Source of the DNA: Flavobacterium hydatis | Lineage (GTDB): Bacteria > Bacteroidota > Bacteroidia > Flavobacteriales > Flavobacteriaceae | Direction: 5' to 3' | Length of the DNA: 64,000 nt | NCBI RefSeq assembly: GCF_000737695.1 | Contig: NZ_JPRM01000004.1 | Span: 1-64,000 of the forward strand | Shown: positions 1 through 8,800 of the stretch, one piece after another | How positions within the stretch are numbered: position 1 is the first letter of the stretch | Layout of the letters: each line of letters starts with the position of its first letter | Position numbers and translations under genes: made by a program | The notes under the pieces: generated by a model | Seen by the model: only the letters and a program-made list of their open reading frames with translations | The model's database searches: none | Told to the model about the DNA's origin: nothing

Positions 1-11
1 ATATAAACCAC

Positions 12-1289
12 ATGAAAAATAATTCTAATAAGGAAAACTCCTTGAAACATGTTCTTTTTGGGAGCTTAATAGGTACGACAATTGAATTTTTTGATTTTTA
101 TATTTATGCCAATGCTGCCGTATTGGTGTTTCCTCAGTTATTTTTTCCGGGAGCTAGTAGTACCAATTCTACACTTGAATCTTTGGCTACTTTTTCGATA
201 GCCTTTTTGTCCAGACCAATAGGCTCAGCTGTTTTTGGTCATTATGGAGATAAAATAGGTCGTAAAGTTACTTTGGTAGTGGCTTTGCTAACCATGGGAT
301 TATCGACAATTGCGATAGGTTTTTTACCGAGTTATGCAAGTATCGGAATTGCTGCGCCTATTTTATTGATGTTATGTCGATTTGGTCAGGGAGTTGGTTT
401 AGGAGGCGAATGGGGTGGAGCTGTTTTACTAGCGATAGAAAATGCGCCTCCGCATAAACGTGCTTGGTATGGAATGTTTCCGCAATTGGGAGCACCTATC
501 GGATTGTTACTTGCAGGCGGGACTTTTTTAATTTTAACGGATACTATGACCAGTGAAAATTTTATGAATTATGGATGGAGAATTCCATTTATAGCGAGTT
601 CTCTTTTGGTAATTGTTGGCTTTTATATTCGTTTAAAAATTAGTGAAACTCCTGCTTTCGAAAATTCTAAATTGGAACAGAAAGAAGTTAAAATTCCATT
701 TTTTACCTTATTGAAATCATATAAAAACCAATTGATTTTTGGAACTTTATCTGCAATTACAACCTTTTTGGTGTTTTATTTGATGACAGTTTTTACCTTG
801 AGTTGGGCTACCTCTGACTTAGGTTTTACTAAAAGAGATGCTTTGCTAATACAATTGTTTTCGGTATTATTTTTCGCAGCATTTATTCCTATTTCGGCTT
901 TGGTTGCTGATAAAATTGGTCGTCGAAAAATCCTAATTATTACTACGATTGCCATTGCAGCATTCGGTTTTTTCTTCTCGTATTTCCTTAATTCAGGAAA
1001 TTCTATTTTGGTAACAGCTTTTGTGTGTATTGGAATGTCATTGATGGGGTTTACGTATGGTCCGTTGGGAACTTTTTTGTCGGAGTTGTTTTCTACCACA
1101 GTTCGTTATTCCGGAGCTTCATTAACTTTTAATATGGCTGGTATTTTGGGTGCTGCTTTTGCACCAATGATTGCAATTTGGTTGGCAACAACTTATGGCT
1201 TGAGTTATGTAGGGTTTTATCTGACAGCGGCTGCCTTGATTTCTTTAGTTTCATTTTTGGTGATTTCTAAAAAAGTGCATCAGTTTTAG
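12..1289 (+). CDS. MFS transporter, metabolite:H+ symporter type
   Basis: A 425-residue integral membrane protein with about twelve hydrophobic segments. The major facilitator loop motif appears twice, as GDKIGRK near residues 79-85 and ADKIGRRK near 299-306, marking the two six-helix halves. The N-terminus (residues 18-35, IEFFDFYIYA) and the RFGQGVGLGGEWGGA stretch near 123-137 are typical of the metabolite:H+ symporter branch (ShiA/ProP/KgtP-like), which imports small organic acids or osmolytes with protons. The substrate cannot be told from sequence. ATG start with no strong ribosome binding site, as is common in this phylum. No same-strand partner is visible downstream; the next gene lies about 250 bases away. 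Confidence 0.9.
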   Translation: MKNNSNKENSLKHVLFGSLIGTTIEFFDFYIYANAAVLVFPQLFFPGASSTNSTLESLATFSIAFLSRPIGSAVFGHYGDKIGRKVTLVVALLTMGLSTIAIGFLPSYASIGIAAPILLMLCRFGQGVGLGGEWGGAVLLAIENAPPHKRAWYGMFPQLGAPIGLLLAGGTFLILTDTMTSENFMNYGWRIPFIASSLLVIVGFYIRLKISETPAFENSKLEQKEVKIPFFTLLKSYKNQLIFGTLSAITTFLVFYLMTVFTLSWATSDLGFTKRDALLIQLFSVLFFAAFIPISALVADKIGRRKILIITTIAIAAFGFFFSYFLNSGNSILVTAFVCIGMSLMGFTYGPLGTFLSELFSTTVRYSGASLTFNMAGILGAAFAPMIAIWLATTYGLSYVGFYLTAAALISLVSFLVISKKVHQF

Positions 1290-1459
1290 AAACGTATCTG
1301 CTGATATAAATAGTTAGAAAAACAGAAAGCTTTATGTTCATAAATAAGATTTTAAGGATTTAAAACTAATTTTTACTCATAATTTTGATTTTATAGAGAT
1401 GTTTATTTTATTGAAAATCAGTATTTTGATTTCTTAGTAAGAAAATATTTGTTTTTAAA

Positions 1460-1492
1460 TTTGGTTATTTCAAAAAAAAATCACAAAATTTG
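1460..1492 (+). promoter_or_regulatory. Candidate Bacteroidota promoter for the leader RNA
   Basis: TTTG at 1460-1463 and AAAATTTG at 1485-1492 are separated by 21 bases, close to the phylum's TTTG / TAnnTTTG promoter (one mismatch in the -7 box). Transcription would start near 1499, upstream of the 28-codon ORF and hairpins described below. Confidence 0.5.
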
Positions 1493-1533
1493 CATCAGAA
1501 AATAAATCATTAACCAAATTAATAACGAAGACA

Positions 1534-1620
1534 ATGTTTGTACCAAACTTTACCTCTCAAAACATCGCATCAGGATTAGATTCTGTTGTTATGTGTCTTC
1601 GTGGCTTTTCGCAATCATAG
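1534..1620 (+). CDS. Possible 28-residue leader peptide
   Basis: Short ORF starting at ATG 1534 and stopping at TAG 1618-1620, inside the putative attenuator. It encodes MFVPNFTSQNIASGLDSVVM followed by CLRGFSQS. There is no run of a single amino acid as in classic biosynthetic leaders. Its start codon directly follows one arm of the 9-bp stem, and its 3' end overlaps the antiterminator strand, so ribosome occupancy would change RNA folding. No Shine-Dalgarno is evident. It may equally be a chance ORF within a structured RNA. Confidence 0.35.
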   Translation: MFVPNFTSQNIASGLDSVVMCLRGFSQS

Positions 1621-1644
1621 CAAATCAATTTTAGATATATGAAC

Positions 1645-1678
1645 AAGCCCGAAGGAAATTAACTTTCGGGCTTTTTTT
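1645..1678 (+). terminator. Intrinsic terminator of the leader RNA
   Basis: AGCCCGAA (1646-1653) and TTCGGGCT (1665-1672) form an 8-bp GC-rich stem with an 11-base loop, followed by TTTTTTT. It lies 25 bases after the small ORF and 117 bases before the first gene of the rtcB operon. Confidence 0.85.
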
Positions 1679-1796
1679 ATTCTAGACACTTCAAAAAATT
1701 CCCGATACCCCGAACTCAATTTATCTATTGGAGATAAAATGCTTTTGCCTTGTATTTTCTAATACTTGGCAGGAAACTATAATTTAAATTTTTTAA

Positions 1797-2570
1797 ATGG
1801 ACAATTATCTTTTAGATGATTACATCTTGTGTAGTCGTTTAAAAAAGGAAAAGCAAAAAAAGAGCGCAGTTAAAAAAGATTTTGAAAAACAATTAATTCA
1901 GTTAGATAAGCTTGAAGATGAACTATTACGTAAGCGTAGGGCTTTACCATTAGTTCCTTTGGCAACACCTTATCAAAAAGGGTGGGAACGCAATTTTGTA
2001 CTTAGGGAGGATATTGCGAGATCTAAAGAAGCATTGTTTTATAAAACGATATTGGAAAAGATAAATACGGTGCAATATTCTTCTGATAAAGCTTTTAAGA
2101 AAAAGAAAAAGAGAAAAAGAAAGCATGTTTATGTTGAAAAACTTCAAACTGTAAAAGAGTTTTCAGAATCAGAATGGAGAAGTCCAAAACTAGCATTGAC
2201 AGATAAAGAAAAAATGCATTTTTATAAAAGAGAACGATGGTGTCCTAATTGTAAACGCTATAAAGTTCATTACATATTTAATGAGCCTTGGCGCTATGTA
2301 TTGCGTGTTAGACCAAATATGATAACACATACAAAAATGGTTGATGGAGTTTTGGAAAGTGAGATTGATAGGATAAGTAATTATATCACCAATCATTTTC
2401 TTCGAAATTTAATGATGAAAATTGCACACGGTAGCGCAAAATATTGGAGATGGAAAGGTAATAAGGATTTAAAATACCAAAATCCATTAAACAATAAACA
2501 AATTCATAACATAATGGATGAATATTATAAAGAAATAGAATATCTAAATAAAGGAGTCATTGCACTCTGA
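1797..2570 (+). CDS. Uncharacterised basic protein, first gene of the rtcB-prfH operon
   Basis: A 257-residue soluble protein I do not recognise. The N-terminal third is charged and likely helical or coiled (residues 15-55 rich in K, E, L). A very basic patch lies at about residues 100-112 (KKKKKRKRKHVY), and one CPNC pair at residues 149-152 could be half of a metal site. The C-terminal part is rich in aromatic residues. It lies 15 bases upstream of rtcB and is the first gene after the putative attenuator, so it is probably co-transcribed with the RNA ligase and PrfH genes. The basic patch suggests nucleic-acid or ribosome contact, which is inference only. No signal peptide or membrane segment. 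Confidence 0.7.
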   Translation: MDNYLLDDYILCSRLKKEKQKKSAVKKDFEKQLIQLDKLEDELLRKRRALPLVPLATPYQKGWERNFVLREDIARSKEALFYKTILEKINTVQYSSDKAFKKKKKRKRKHVYVEKLQTVKEFSESEWRSPKLALTDKEKMHFYKRERWCPNCKRYKVHYIFNEPWRYVLRVRPNMITHTKMVDGVLESEIDRISNYITNHFLRNLMMKIAHGSAKYWRWKGNKDLKYQNPLNNKQIHNIMDEYYKEIEYLNKGVIAL

Positions 2571-2585
2571 AGATAAAAAAATACA

Positions 2586-3977
2586 ATGGGAAATAAATTA
2601 TCTGGAAAGGACCTGATTAAAATAGGTTTTCCAAAAAACAATAGTATCAACATTGCCTTGGGGCAAATTAACAGATACAGAAAACGAGAAAAAAAAGAAA
2701 GTATATTAAACGAAGCGAAAGAAGTTTTACTATCGCCAGAAAAGTTTACAGGACATGGTACTTGGGGTAAAGTTGCCGAAGGATTAGTAAATCCAGTTCA
2801 AGTAAGAATGCATCAGCTTAATAACACAAGAGCTCCTTTTTCCATATTTGGAGAAAATGAAATCGATGAGCAAGCTAAGTATCAGTTATATGATGCTTTA
2901 AAACTTCCTGTTTCGGTTGCTGGTGCTTTAATGCCGGATGCGCATTCTGGTTACGGATTACCAATAGGTGGTGTACTTGCAACAGATAATGCTGTAATTC
3001 CTTATGGAGTAGGAGTAGATATTGGTTGCCGAATGAGTTTGTCAATTTTTGATATTCCCGCCTCTTTTTTTAAAGGAAAAGAGCATCAGTTGCAAGCGAT
3101 TTTAAAAGACAATACTAAGTTTGGAATGTACGAAACCCATACCATACGAGCAGACCATGAAGTGTTTAGCCGAAGTGAGTTTCAGGATATTCCGATTATA
3201 AAAAATTTGTTAGGTAAAGCGTACAAGCAACTCGGGACATCTGGTGGTGGAAATCACTTTGTAGAGTTTGGAATTGCTAAAATAACTGACCCGCTTAATG
3301 AGTGGAAAATTGGTGTAGGTGAATATTTTGCAGTACTGTCACATAGTGGATCAAGAGGTCTGGGAGCAAATATTGCTAAACATTATACGTATTTGGCAAC
3401 AAAACAATGTCCGTTACCCAAAAATGTGCAGCATTTGGCATGGTTAGATTTAAATACACACGACGGACAAGAATATTGGCTGGCTATGAATTTAGCAGGA
3501 GATTATGCCAAGGCTTGTCATGATGATATTCATCGCCGTATTGCTAAAGCTATTGGTAAACGTGTGGTTGTAACAATCGAAAACCACCACAATTTTGCTT
3601 GGAAAGAAATGGTAAATGGCAAAGAAGCCATTGTACATCGTAAAGGTGCAACTCCAGCTAATGCAGGTGAACTTGGGATTATTCCGGGTTCGATGACTGC
3701 ACCTGGATTTATTGTTCAGGGTAAAGGAAATACAGAGAGTTTAAACTCTGCCTCTCATGGTGCTGGACGACTTTTTTCTCGTAGAAAATGCAAAGAATCG
3801 TTTACGCAAAGTGAGATTAATAAAGTCTTAAAAGCAAACGACGTAACCTTGATTGGAGGTAATATAGATGAAGCTCCAATGGCATATAAAGACATTAATA
3901 AAGTAATGGCCAATCAGACAGAATTGGTGGATGTACTAGGTACGTTTACACCAAAAATCGTGAGAATGGACAGATAA
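2586..3977 (+). CDS. rtcB: RtcB-family RNA ligase (RtcB2-like)
   Basis: A 463-residue RNA 3'-phosphate/5'-OH ligase that uses GTP and Mn2+. The catalytic set is visible: DAHSGYG (D118, H120), GVGVDIGCRM (C148), GGGNHF (H224), HSGSRGLG, ENHHNFAW and SASHGAGR. H391 of the last motif corresponds to the histidine that carries GMP. The protein is longer than E. coli RtcB (about 408) because of an N-terminal extension of roughly 70 residues. That extension begins SGKDLIKIGFPKNNSINIAL and resembles the substrate-binding motif in C-terminal domains of tRNA nucleotidyltransferases. The neighbouring PrfH gene places this in the RtcB2/PrfH group, which in E. coli reseals 16S rRNA cut in the decoding centre. 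No RtcR or RtcA gene is nearby. Confidence 0.93.
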   Translation: MGNKLSGKDLIKIGFPKNNSINIALGQINRYRKREKKESILNEAKEVLLSPEKFTGHGTWGKVAEGLVNPVQVRMHQLNNTRAPFSIFGENEIDEQAKYQLYDALKLPVSVAGALMPDAHSGYGLPIGGVLATDNAVIPYGVGVDIGCRMSLSIFDIPASFFKGKEHQLQAILKDNTKFGMYETHTIRADHEVFSRSEFQDIPIIKNLLGKAYKQLGTSGGGNHFVEFGIAKITDPLNEWKIGVGEYFAVLSHSGSRGLGANIAKHYTYLATKQCPLPKNVQHLAWLDLNTHDGQEYWLAMNLAGDYAKACHDDIHRRIAKAIGKRVVVTIENHHNFAWKEMVNGKEAIVHRKGATPANAGELGIIPGSMTAPGFIVQGKGNTESLNSASHGAGRLFSRRKCKESFTQSEINKVLKANDVTLIGGNIDEAPMAYKDINKVMANQTELVDVLGTFTPKIVRMDR

Positions 3978-3991
3978 ATAAATTCAAGATT

Positions 3992-4597
3992 ATGGAAAGG
4001 TTTAAAGATGAAAATAAATGGTTAGGGAGTTTTGGAAATAGCATAAATGTAAAATGCCCAAAATGTGCTTCTCAAGCAGTTGTTAGGAGAGCTTTGAAAT
4101 CTGAATTTTATTATCTAGATAAAAGAATCTTAGAATGTAAAAAATGCTATTATTCTTTAAAAGAAGGGATGGTAAAATACATTGCTTCTGTAGATACTTA
4201 TTGCTGTAATAATGAAGACAAGATAAAGTTTGAGTCGCAATTTCTGAATGAAAAACCAGAAACAATCAAGTTAAAATGTTCTGTATGTAATGAGATAAAA
4301 GAGTTCAAGCCGATGATTAAGGAAGTTCCTTTTGTGTTTGATACTGATAAATCATTACAAAGAGAAAGTGCTTTTAATGCTGAAATATGGTATCAGAAAG
4401 AATTTGACCAATCAATTTTTTGGGCTTATAATTTAGGACATATCAATTACTTAGAGAGATACATTAAAGCTGATTTAAGAGAAAGAAACAATAACGGAAG
4501 TGGTAACGGGACAATGGTTTCCAGACTTCCGAAATTTGTAAAAGAAGCTAAGAACAGAGAAAAACTGTTGAAAATTATAGAAAAATGGAAAAAATAA
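3992..4597 (+). CDS. Double zinc-ribbon protein of the rtcB-prfH operon
   Basis: A 201-residue protein without a name I recognise. Cysteines are arranged as two likely four-cysteine ribbons: C22/C25 with C49/C52 (CPKC ... CKKC), and C71/C72 with C96/C99 (CC ... CSVC). This pattern is typical of zinc ribbons that touch RNA, ribosomes or RNA polymerase. The C-terminal half is helical and charged (RYIKADLRERNNNGSG region). It starts 14 bases after rtcB, and its last 13 bases overlap the start of prfH, so translational coupling to PrfH is likely. A role as an adaptor recognising damaged ribosomes or presenting rRNA to RtcB is inference from context. Confidence 0.75.
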   Translation: MERFKDENKWLGSFGNSINVKCPKCASQAVVRRALKSEFYYLDKRILECKKCYYSLKEGMVKYIASVDTYCCNNEDKIKFESQFLNEKPETIKLKCSVCNEIKEFKPMIKEVPFVFDTDKSLQRESAFNAEIWYQKEFDQSIFWAYNLGHINYLERYIKADLRERNNNGSGNGTMVSRLPKFVKEAKNREKLLKIIEKWKK

Positions 4598-5274
4598 TTC
4601 AAATAACATCAGGTCGTGGCCCAGCAGAATGTAGCTGGGTTGTGGCTCAGGTGCTAAAAACATTCTTGGAAGAAGCAAACGAGAATAAAATAAAAACAAC
4701 GTTGCTTCAGCGAGAAACAGGAATTGAAAATGGAACTGTAGAAACGGCAACAATTTTATTAGAAAGTACTAATCTTAATGAGTTTGTAAACTCTTGGATT
4801 GGAACAATTCAATGGATAGGGCAGAGTCAGTTTAGGAAATTTCATAAACGTAAAAATTGGTTTATCGGCATTTTTGAAATTGATAAAGCTACTACAACGC
4901 AAATTTCTGAGAATGATATTCAGTATCAGGCAATGCGTAGTTCAGGTGCAGGAGGACAACACGTAAATAAGGTGAGTTCGGCAGTAAGAGCAACTCATGT
5001 TCCTACGGGAATAAGTGTTGTGTCTATGGATTCACGTTCGCAGCATCAGAATAAAAAACTAGCTACTGAGAGATTATTACAGAAATTCAAGGATGAAACC
5101 GTAAAGCAGTTTAAAGCCGAATTTCAGGCACAATGGATGAATCAGTTACAAATTCAGCGAGGGAATCCAATTCGGGTTTTTCAAGGCTCGGATTTTAAAA
5201 AACAAAAGCAAACAAAAAATTACAAACAGGAAAGGCAAAGATTAAAAAGAGAAGATTATTTTGATAATGATTGA
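4585..5274 (+). CDS. prfH: PrfH, peptide-chain release factor homologue
   Basis: A 229-residue class I release-factor-like protein. The catalytic GGQ lies at residues 123-125 in SSGAGGQHVNKVSSAVRATH, the peptidyl-tRNA hydrolysis motif. The N-terminus (ITSGRGPAECSWVVAQVL) and the C-terminal RGNPIRVF are characteristic of the PrfH family; the codon-recognition domain of RF1/RF2 is reduced. In work on the E. coli pair, PrfH releases peptide from ribosomes whose 16S rRNA was cut in the decoding centre (colicin E3-type damage), after which RtcB repairs the RNA. The start overlaps the preceding zinc-ribbon gene by 13 bases; the stop is at 5274. This gene fixes the likely function of the operon. Confidence 0.9.
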   Translation: MEKIIQITSGRGPAECSWVVAQVLKTFLEEANENKIKTTLLQRETGIENGTVETATILLESTNLNEFVNSWIGTIQWIGQSQFRKFHKRKNWFIGIFEIDKATTTQISENDIQYQAMRSSGAGGQHVNKVSSAVRATHVPTGISVVSMDSRSQHQNKKLATERLLQKFKDETVKQFKAEFQAQWMNQLQIQRGNPIRVFQGSDFKKQKQTKNYKQERQRLKREDYFDND

Positions 5275-5309
5275 TCTCAGGAAATTTGAATTTCTTAATA
5301 GAATAAATT

Positions 5310-5834
5310 ATGAAAACAGTAGATAAATACCTTTTTCAGGCATTAGATAATTATCCGTATTCGCTGGAAGATACCATCGAATCATTGGATTATGCATTAT
5401 CTTATGATGATAAAAATACAATGGCGTTATGTTTATATGGGCAGGTTTTAAGCGATCAGTTATTTAAATATGAAGAAGCCAAAGAATATTTTCAGCAAGC
5501 TATCTCCATTAATATTAATGCAATCGAAGTATATTCTTTTTATATTCATACTTTAATTTTGAATGAGGATTACGAAGAAGCAATGAAGTTAATTGATTTT
5601 GCATTGACTGTAAAAGGAATCAATAAAACAGAAATTCTTTTGAAGAAAGTGATGCTTTTAGAAAGCAAACAAGAGCTTAAAAATGCCTTGAAAGCAATGA
5701 AAGAAGCTAAACTTGTAACTTTAAATTCAGCTTATGATTATAGTATTGAAGAAACAGAAAAAAGACTAAACAAAAAATTAGATAAAGGTTCTGGAAAAAA
5801 TAAGCCAAATAAGAAGAAAAAGAAAACGAAGTAA
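5310..5834 (+). CDS. Small TPR protein
   Basis: A 174-residue soluble protein with tetratricopeptide-like helical pairs: residues about 45-68 (ALCLYGQVLSDQLFKYEEAK), 74-105 and 113-135. The tail is strongly basic (KKLDKGSGKNKPNKKKKKTK). It follows prfH by 35 bases on the same strand and precedes a strong terminator at 5841, so it may be the last gene of that transcript, though similar small TPR proteins are common in flavobacteria and often stand alone. No signal peptide. TPR repeats usually mediate protein binding; no partner can be named. Confidence 0.75.
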   Translation: MKTVDKYLFQALDNYPYSLEDTIESLDYALSYDDKNTMALCLYGQVLSDQLFKYEEAKEYFQQAISININAIEVYSFYIHTLILNEDYEEAMKLIDFALTVKGINKTEILLKKVMLLESKQELKNALKAMKEAKLVTLNSAYDYSIEETEKRLNKKLDKGSGKNKPNKKKKKTK

Positions 5835-5840
5835 AAGGAA

Positions 5841-5867
5841 AAAAGGATGCTGTAAGGCATCCTTTTT
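5841..5867. terminator. Bidirectional terminator
   Basis: AAAAGGATGC (5841-5850) and GCATCCTTTT (5857-5866) form a 10-bp stem with a six-base loop, with T runs on both strands. It separates the rightward TPR gene from the leftward secreted-repeat gene that ends at 5879. Confidence 0.85.
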
Positions 5868-5878
5868 AGTTATATAAT

Positions 5879-8800
5879 TTATCGTTTTAAAGTGAAATGT
5901 CCTCTAAATGGTGTACCGTCTAATCGGGTTATTGTAAACCAATAATCAGAAGCAGGTTCTTCGCGACCAATGTATGTTCCGTCCCAGGAGTCGTTTTTAT
6001 GTAATTCTTTGATGAATTTACCATAACGGTCAAAAATTTTAATTCCAGTATTTGGTGCTAAATAATCAAAATCTATAGTCCATGTATCGTTATAACCGTC
6101 ATTATTTGGAGTGAAAAATTTCGGAAAAGGAAATTCCTTCATGTAATTAATACATTCTACAGTAGTTGGTTTAAGAACTTGTATTGTAATAGGAGTTCTA
6201 TTGCTTTCGCAGCCATTAATAGTTTGAGAAGCGTAATAAGTATTTTCATTTTCAAGTGGAGTCGATTTGGATAAATCAGTTCCTAATGTTGCCGTATCGT
6301 ACCATTTTATATTTTCGCCAGTAATTTTGATAGTACTAAGTGTAGCATTTTGTTGTTCGCAAAAAGTCTGGATTGCACTTCCAAACGGAGCTTGTGTATC
6401 TTGAATTTTTATAGCAACGGCATATCTTTCGCTTTCACAACCATTTATTGTTTGTGTAGCGTAATAAGTACCGTTTTGTAGTATCGTAGTAATTGGTAAA
6501 ATATTCCCAGCTGTTTTGGCATCATACCATGTGATTAATGTTCCGGTAATATTGATGTCATTTATAGTAGCATTTTCATAGATGCAGAAAGTTTGTTTGT
6601 TATTTCCATTTGGTAAAGGAGTATCATAAACTTTGATAGAAATTGGAGTTCTCTGGCTTTCGCATCCTATATTTTGTGAAGCATAATAAGTCGTATTATC
6701 TTGTAATAATGTACTATTTGCTAATGTAGCGGTCGAAGTGTTTGATTCATACCATTTTATATTTGTGCCAAAAACAGCAATATTGTCTAAAGTTCCTTTT
6801 TGATTTTTACAAAAGAATTGATTGGGATTTCCTGTCGGAGCAATAGGTGTATTACCAATTGTTACGGTAATTCCAAATCTTTTACTTTCGCAATTATTAA
6901 GAGTTTGCGATGCAAAATAAGTTTTTCCGTTTTGAAGATTAGTTGTAGTTGGCAGAAGATTTCCATTTGAAATTGCATCATACCATTTTATAAGATCTCC
7001 ATTAACTTGAATACTTGCAATTGTAGGGTTTTGCCCTGAGCAAAAAGGCTGGTTTGCAGTTCCAGTTGGAGGAGGTGTATTCTGGATATTTATTACAACT
7101 GAAACTCTTTCGCTTTCGCAGCCACTTATCGTTTGCGAAGCGTAATATGTAGTTCCGTTTTGTAGTAATGTTGTATTTAATAAAAGATTCCCAGCTGTTA
7201 GAGCATCGTACCATTTTATATTTTGACCTGTAGTAATTGCTATGTCATTTATTGTTGCGTTTTGCTGAATACAAAAGGTTTGTGGAGTATTAGCAACAGG
7301 AAGTGGTTGACTTGTAATAGTAACGGTTTGATTTTGAGTAGCTGTATTTCCGTTACCATCATTATAATTCCAGACTATTGTATAACTTCCAGGTAAACTA
7401 TAAGATAAAGGATCTGTAGTTGTACCAGTTATTGCTCCTGCACAAACATCTGTCGCAGTAGGAATTGTTGTTATTGTCGTGTGACAATTTCCTGTTATAG
7501 TAGGAAGATTAATAATGTCTGGAATTGGAGCTTGAACGTCGCCAATAATGACGGCGGTTTTCCCTGTACCATCACAACCTCCTGTTCCTGTAATTAAGCA
7601 ACTATATTCGCCACTATTGTTAACTGTAGCATTTATTATTGTTGGATTTTGATCTGTTGAGGTAAATCCATTTGGACCTGTCCATAAATAATTGGTACCA
7701 CCTGATGCTTTAAGTTCTAATGTTTTGTTTGTACAGATTGGTGAATTTGATGAAATTTCTGGAATTTTAAAGGAAAGATCTTCAGAAAATTTCATTAAAA
7801 AAAAATTTTTATCGCCCAAAATATTAGATTGATAAGAACTTCCATCGGCAATATCATCATTGAAACTTGATAATCCAGCTACAAAAATTGCACCGTCAGT
7901 ATGTAAAGCTATTTTTACAGTATTATCATTTCCAATATATGTTCCCCAAATAAAAAGTCCTTCTTTAGAAAATTTACCTGCATATCCATAATGACTTCTA
8001 ATTCGGTTAGGTTTATAAGAGCAGGGAGTTGTGAGTTTTAAGTCAGTTCTAAAATCAATATTTCCGCCTCCAATGTAAAGTGAATTATTTTGAAAGACTA
8101 TAGAAGAAATGTTAATATCTCCCACGTAAGTACCCCACATTCTTTGTCCTTGAGCATTTAGTTTTGCTAATAAACCTTTATAAAGATTTGCATTTGAGTC
8201 TTCAAATGTTCCAGATGTAGCAATGTTATCGCTACTATAAGTATATCCTCCAATATAAATATTTTCGTCATTATCAATTTCTACCGATCGAATTTCTTCC
8301 ATGGGTGAGCTGCCGCCATAATAAGAACCCCAAATTCTTTCTCCGTTTAAGGAAAACTTACAAACGTATCCATCTCCGAGAAAATTAGAGTTCGGTTTTT
8401 CCTGAAAAACACCAGTAGTTGCCATATTGTTTGTACTTTTAGTAGCCCCTCCAGCAACTAAGTAAGAATCCTTTATTGTAATAGCACTTAAATTATCATT
8501 TCCGTCCCCTCCAACATAAGTACTCCATATTAAATTTCCATTTGTATTAAATTTTGCAATAAACGCGTCTGTATTTATCCCATATGGACTTGCTGAATAA
8601 CTTAATTCAGTTTGAAAATTACTATTTATAGCTATATTTGTTTTACTGGAAGTTGTACCAACAATGTAAACATTATCATTAATGTCAATATCCAATTTAG
8701 TTGCATAATCGCTATCTTCACCACCAAAATAAGTTCCCCATTGTCTTACGCCATTACTATTAAACTTTACTAATATAGCGTCTGAGGATCCTCTCAAATT

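Larger units (their letters stand above)
1525..1680 (+). promoter_or_regulatory. Putative transcription attenuator (leader RNA) before the rtcB-prfH operon
   Basis: Three mutually exclusive pairings can be drawn. (1) 1525-1533 (ACGAAGACA) pairs perfectly with 1594-1602 (TGTCTTCGT), 9 bp, with one arm ending just before the ATG of a 28-codon ORF. (2) 1597-1605 pairs with 1647-1654, 8 bp with one bulged base. (3) 1646-1653 pairs with 1665-1672, a classic terminator followed by a T run. Pairing 2 shares bases with both 1 and 3 and so acts as an antiterminator. A small inner hairpin (1536-1540 with 1544-1548) is also possible. The arrangement resembles translation-dependent attenuators or a riboswitch. 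The next gene begins at 1797. I do not recognise a named RNA family. Confidence 0.5.

Noticed and set aside
1741..1796. Sigma-54-type promoter before the rtcB operon, as in E. coli rtcBA
   Set aside because: CTTGGCAGG is followed by no GC at the -12 position, and no RtcR-type activator gene is present.
6170..7290. Regular repeats that might be a CRISPR-like array
   Set aside because: The repeats are in-frame coding modules of about 222 bases with diverged sequence; no short identical repeats or unique spacers.
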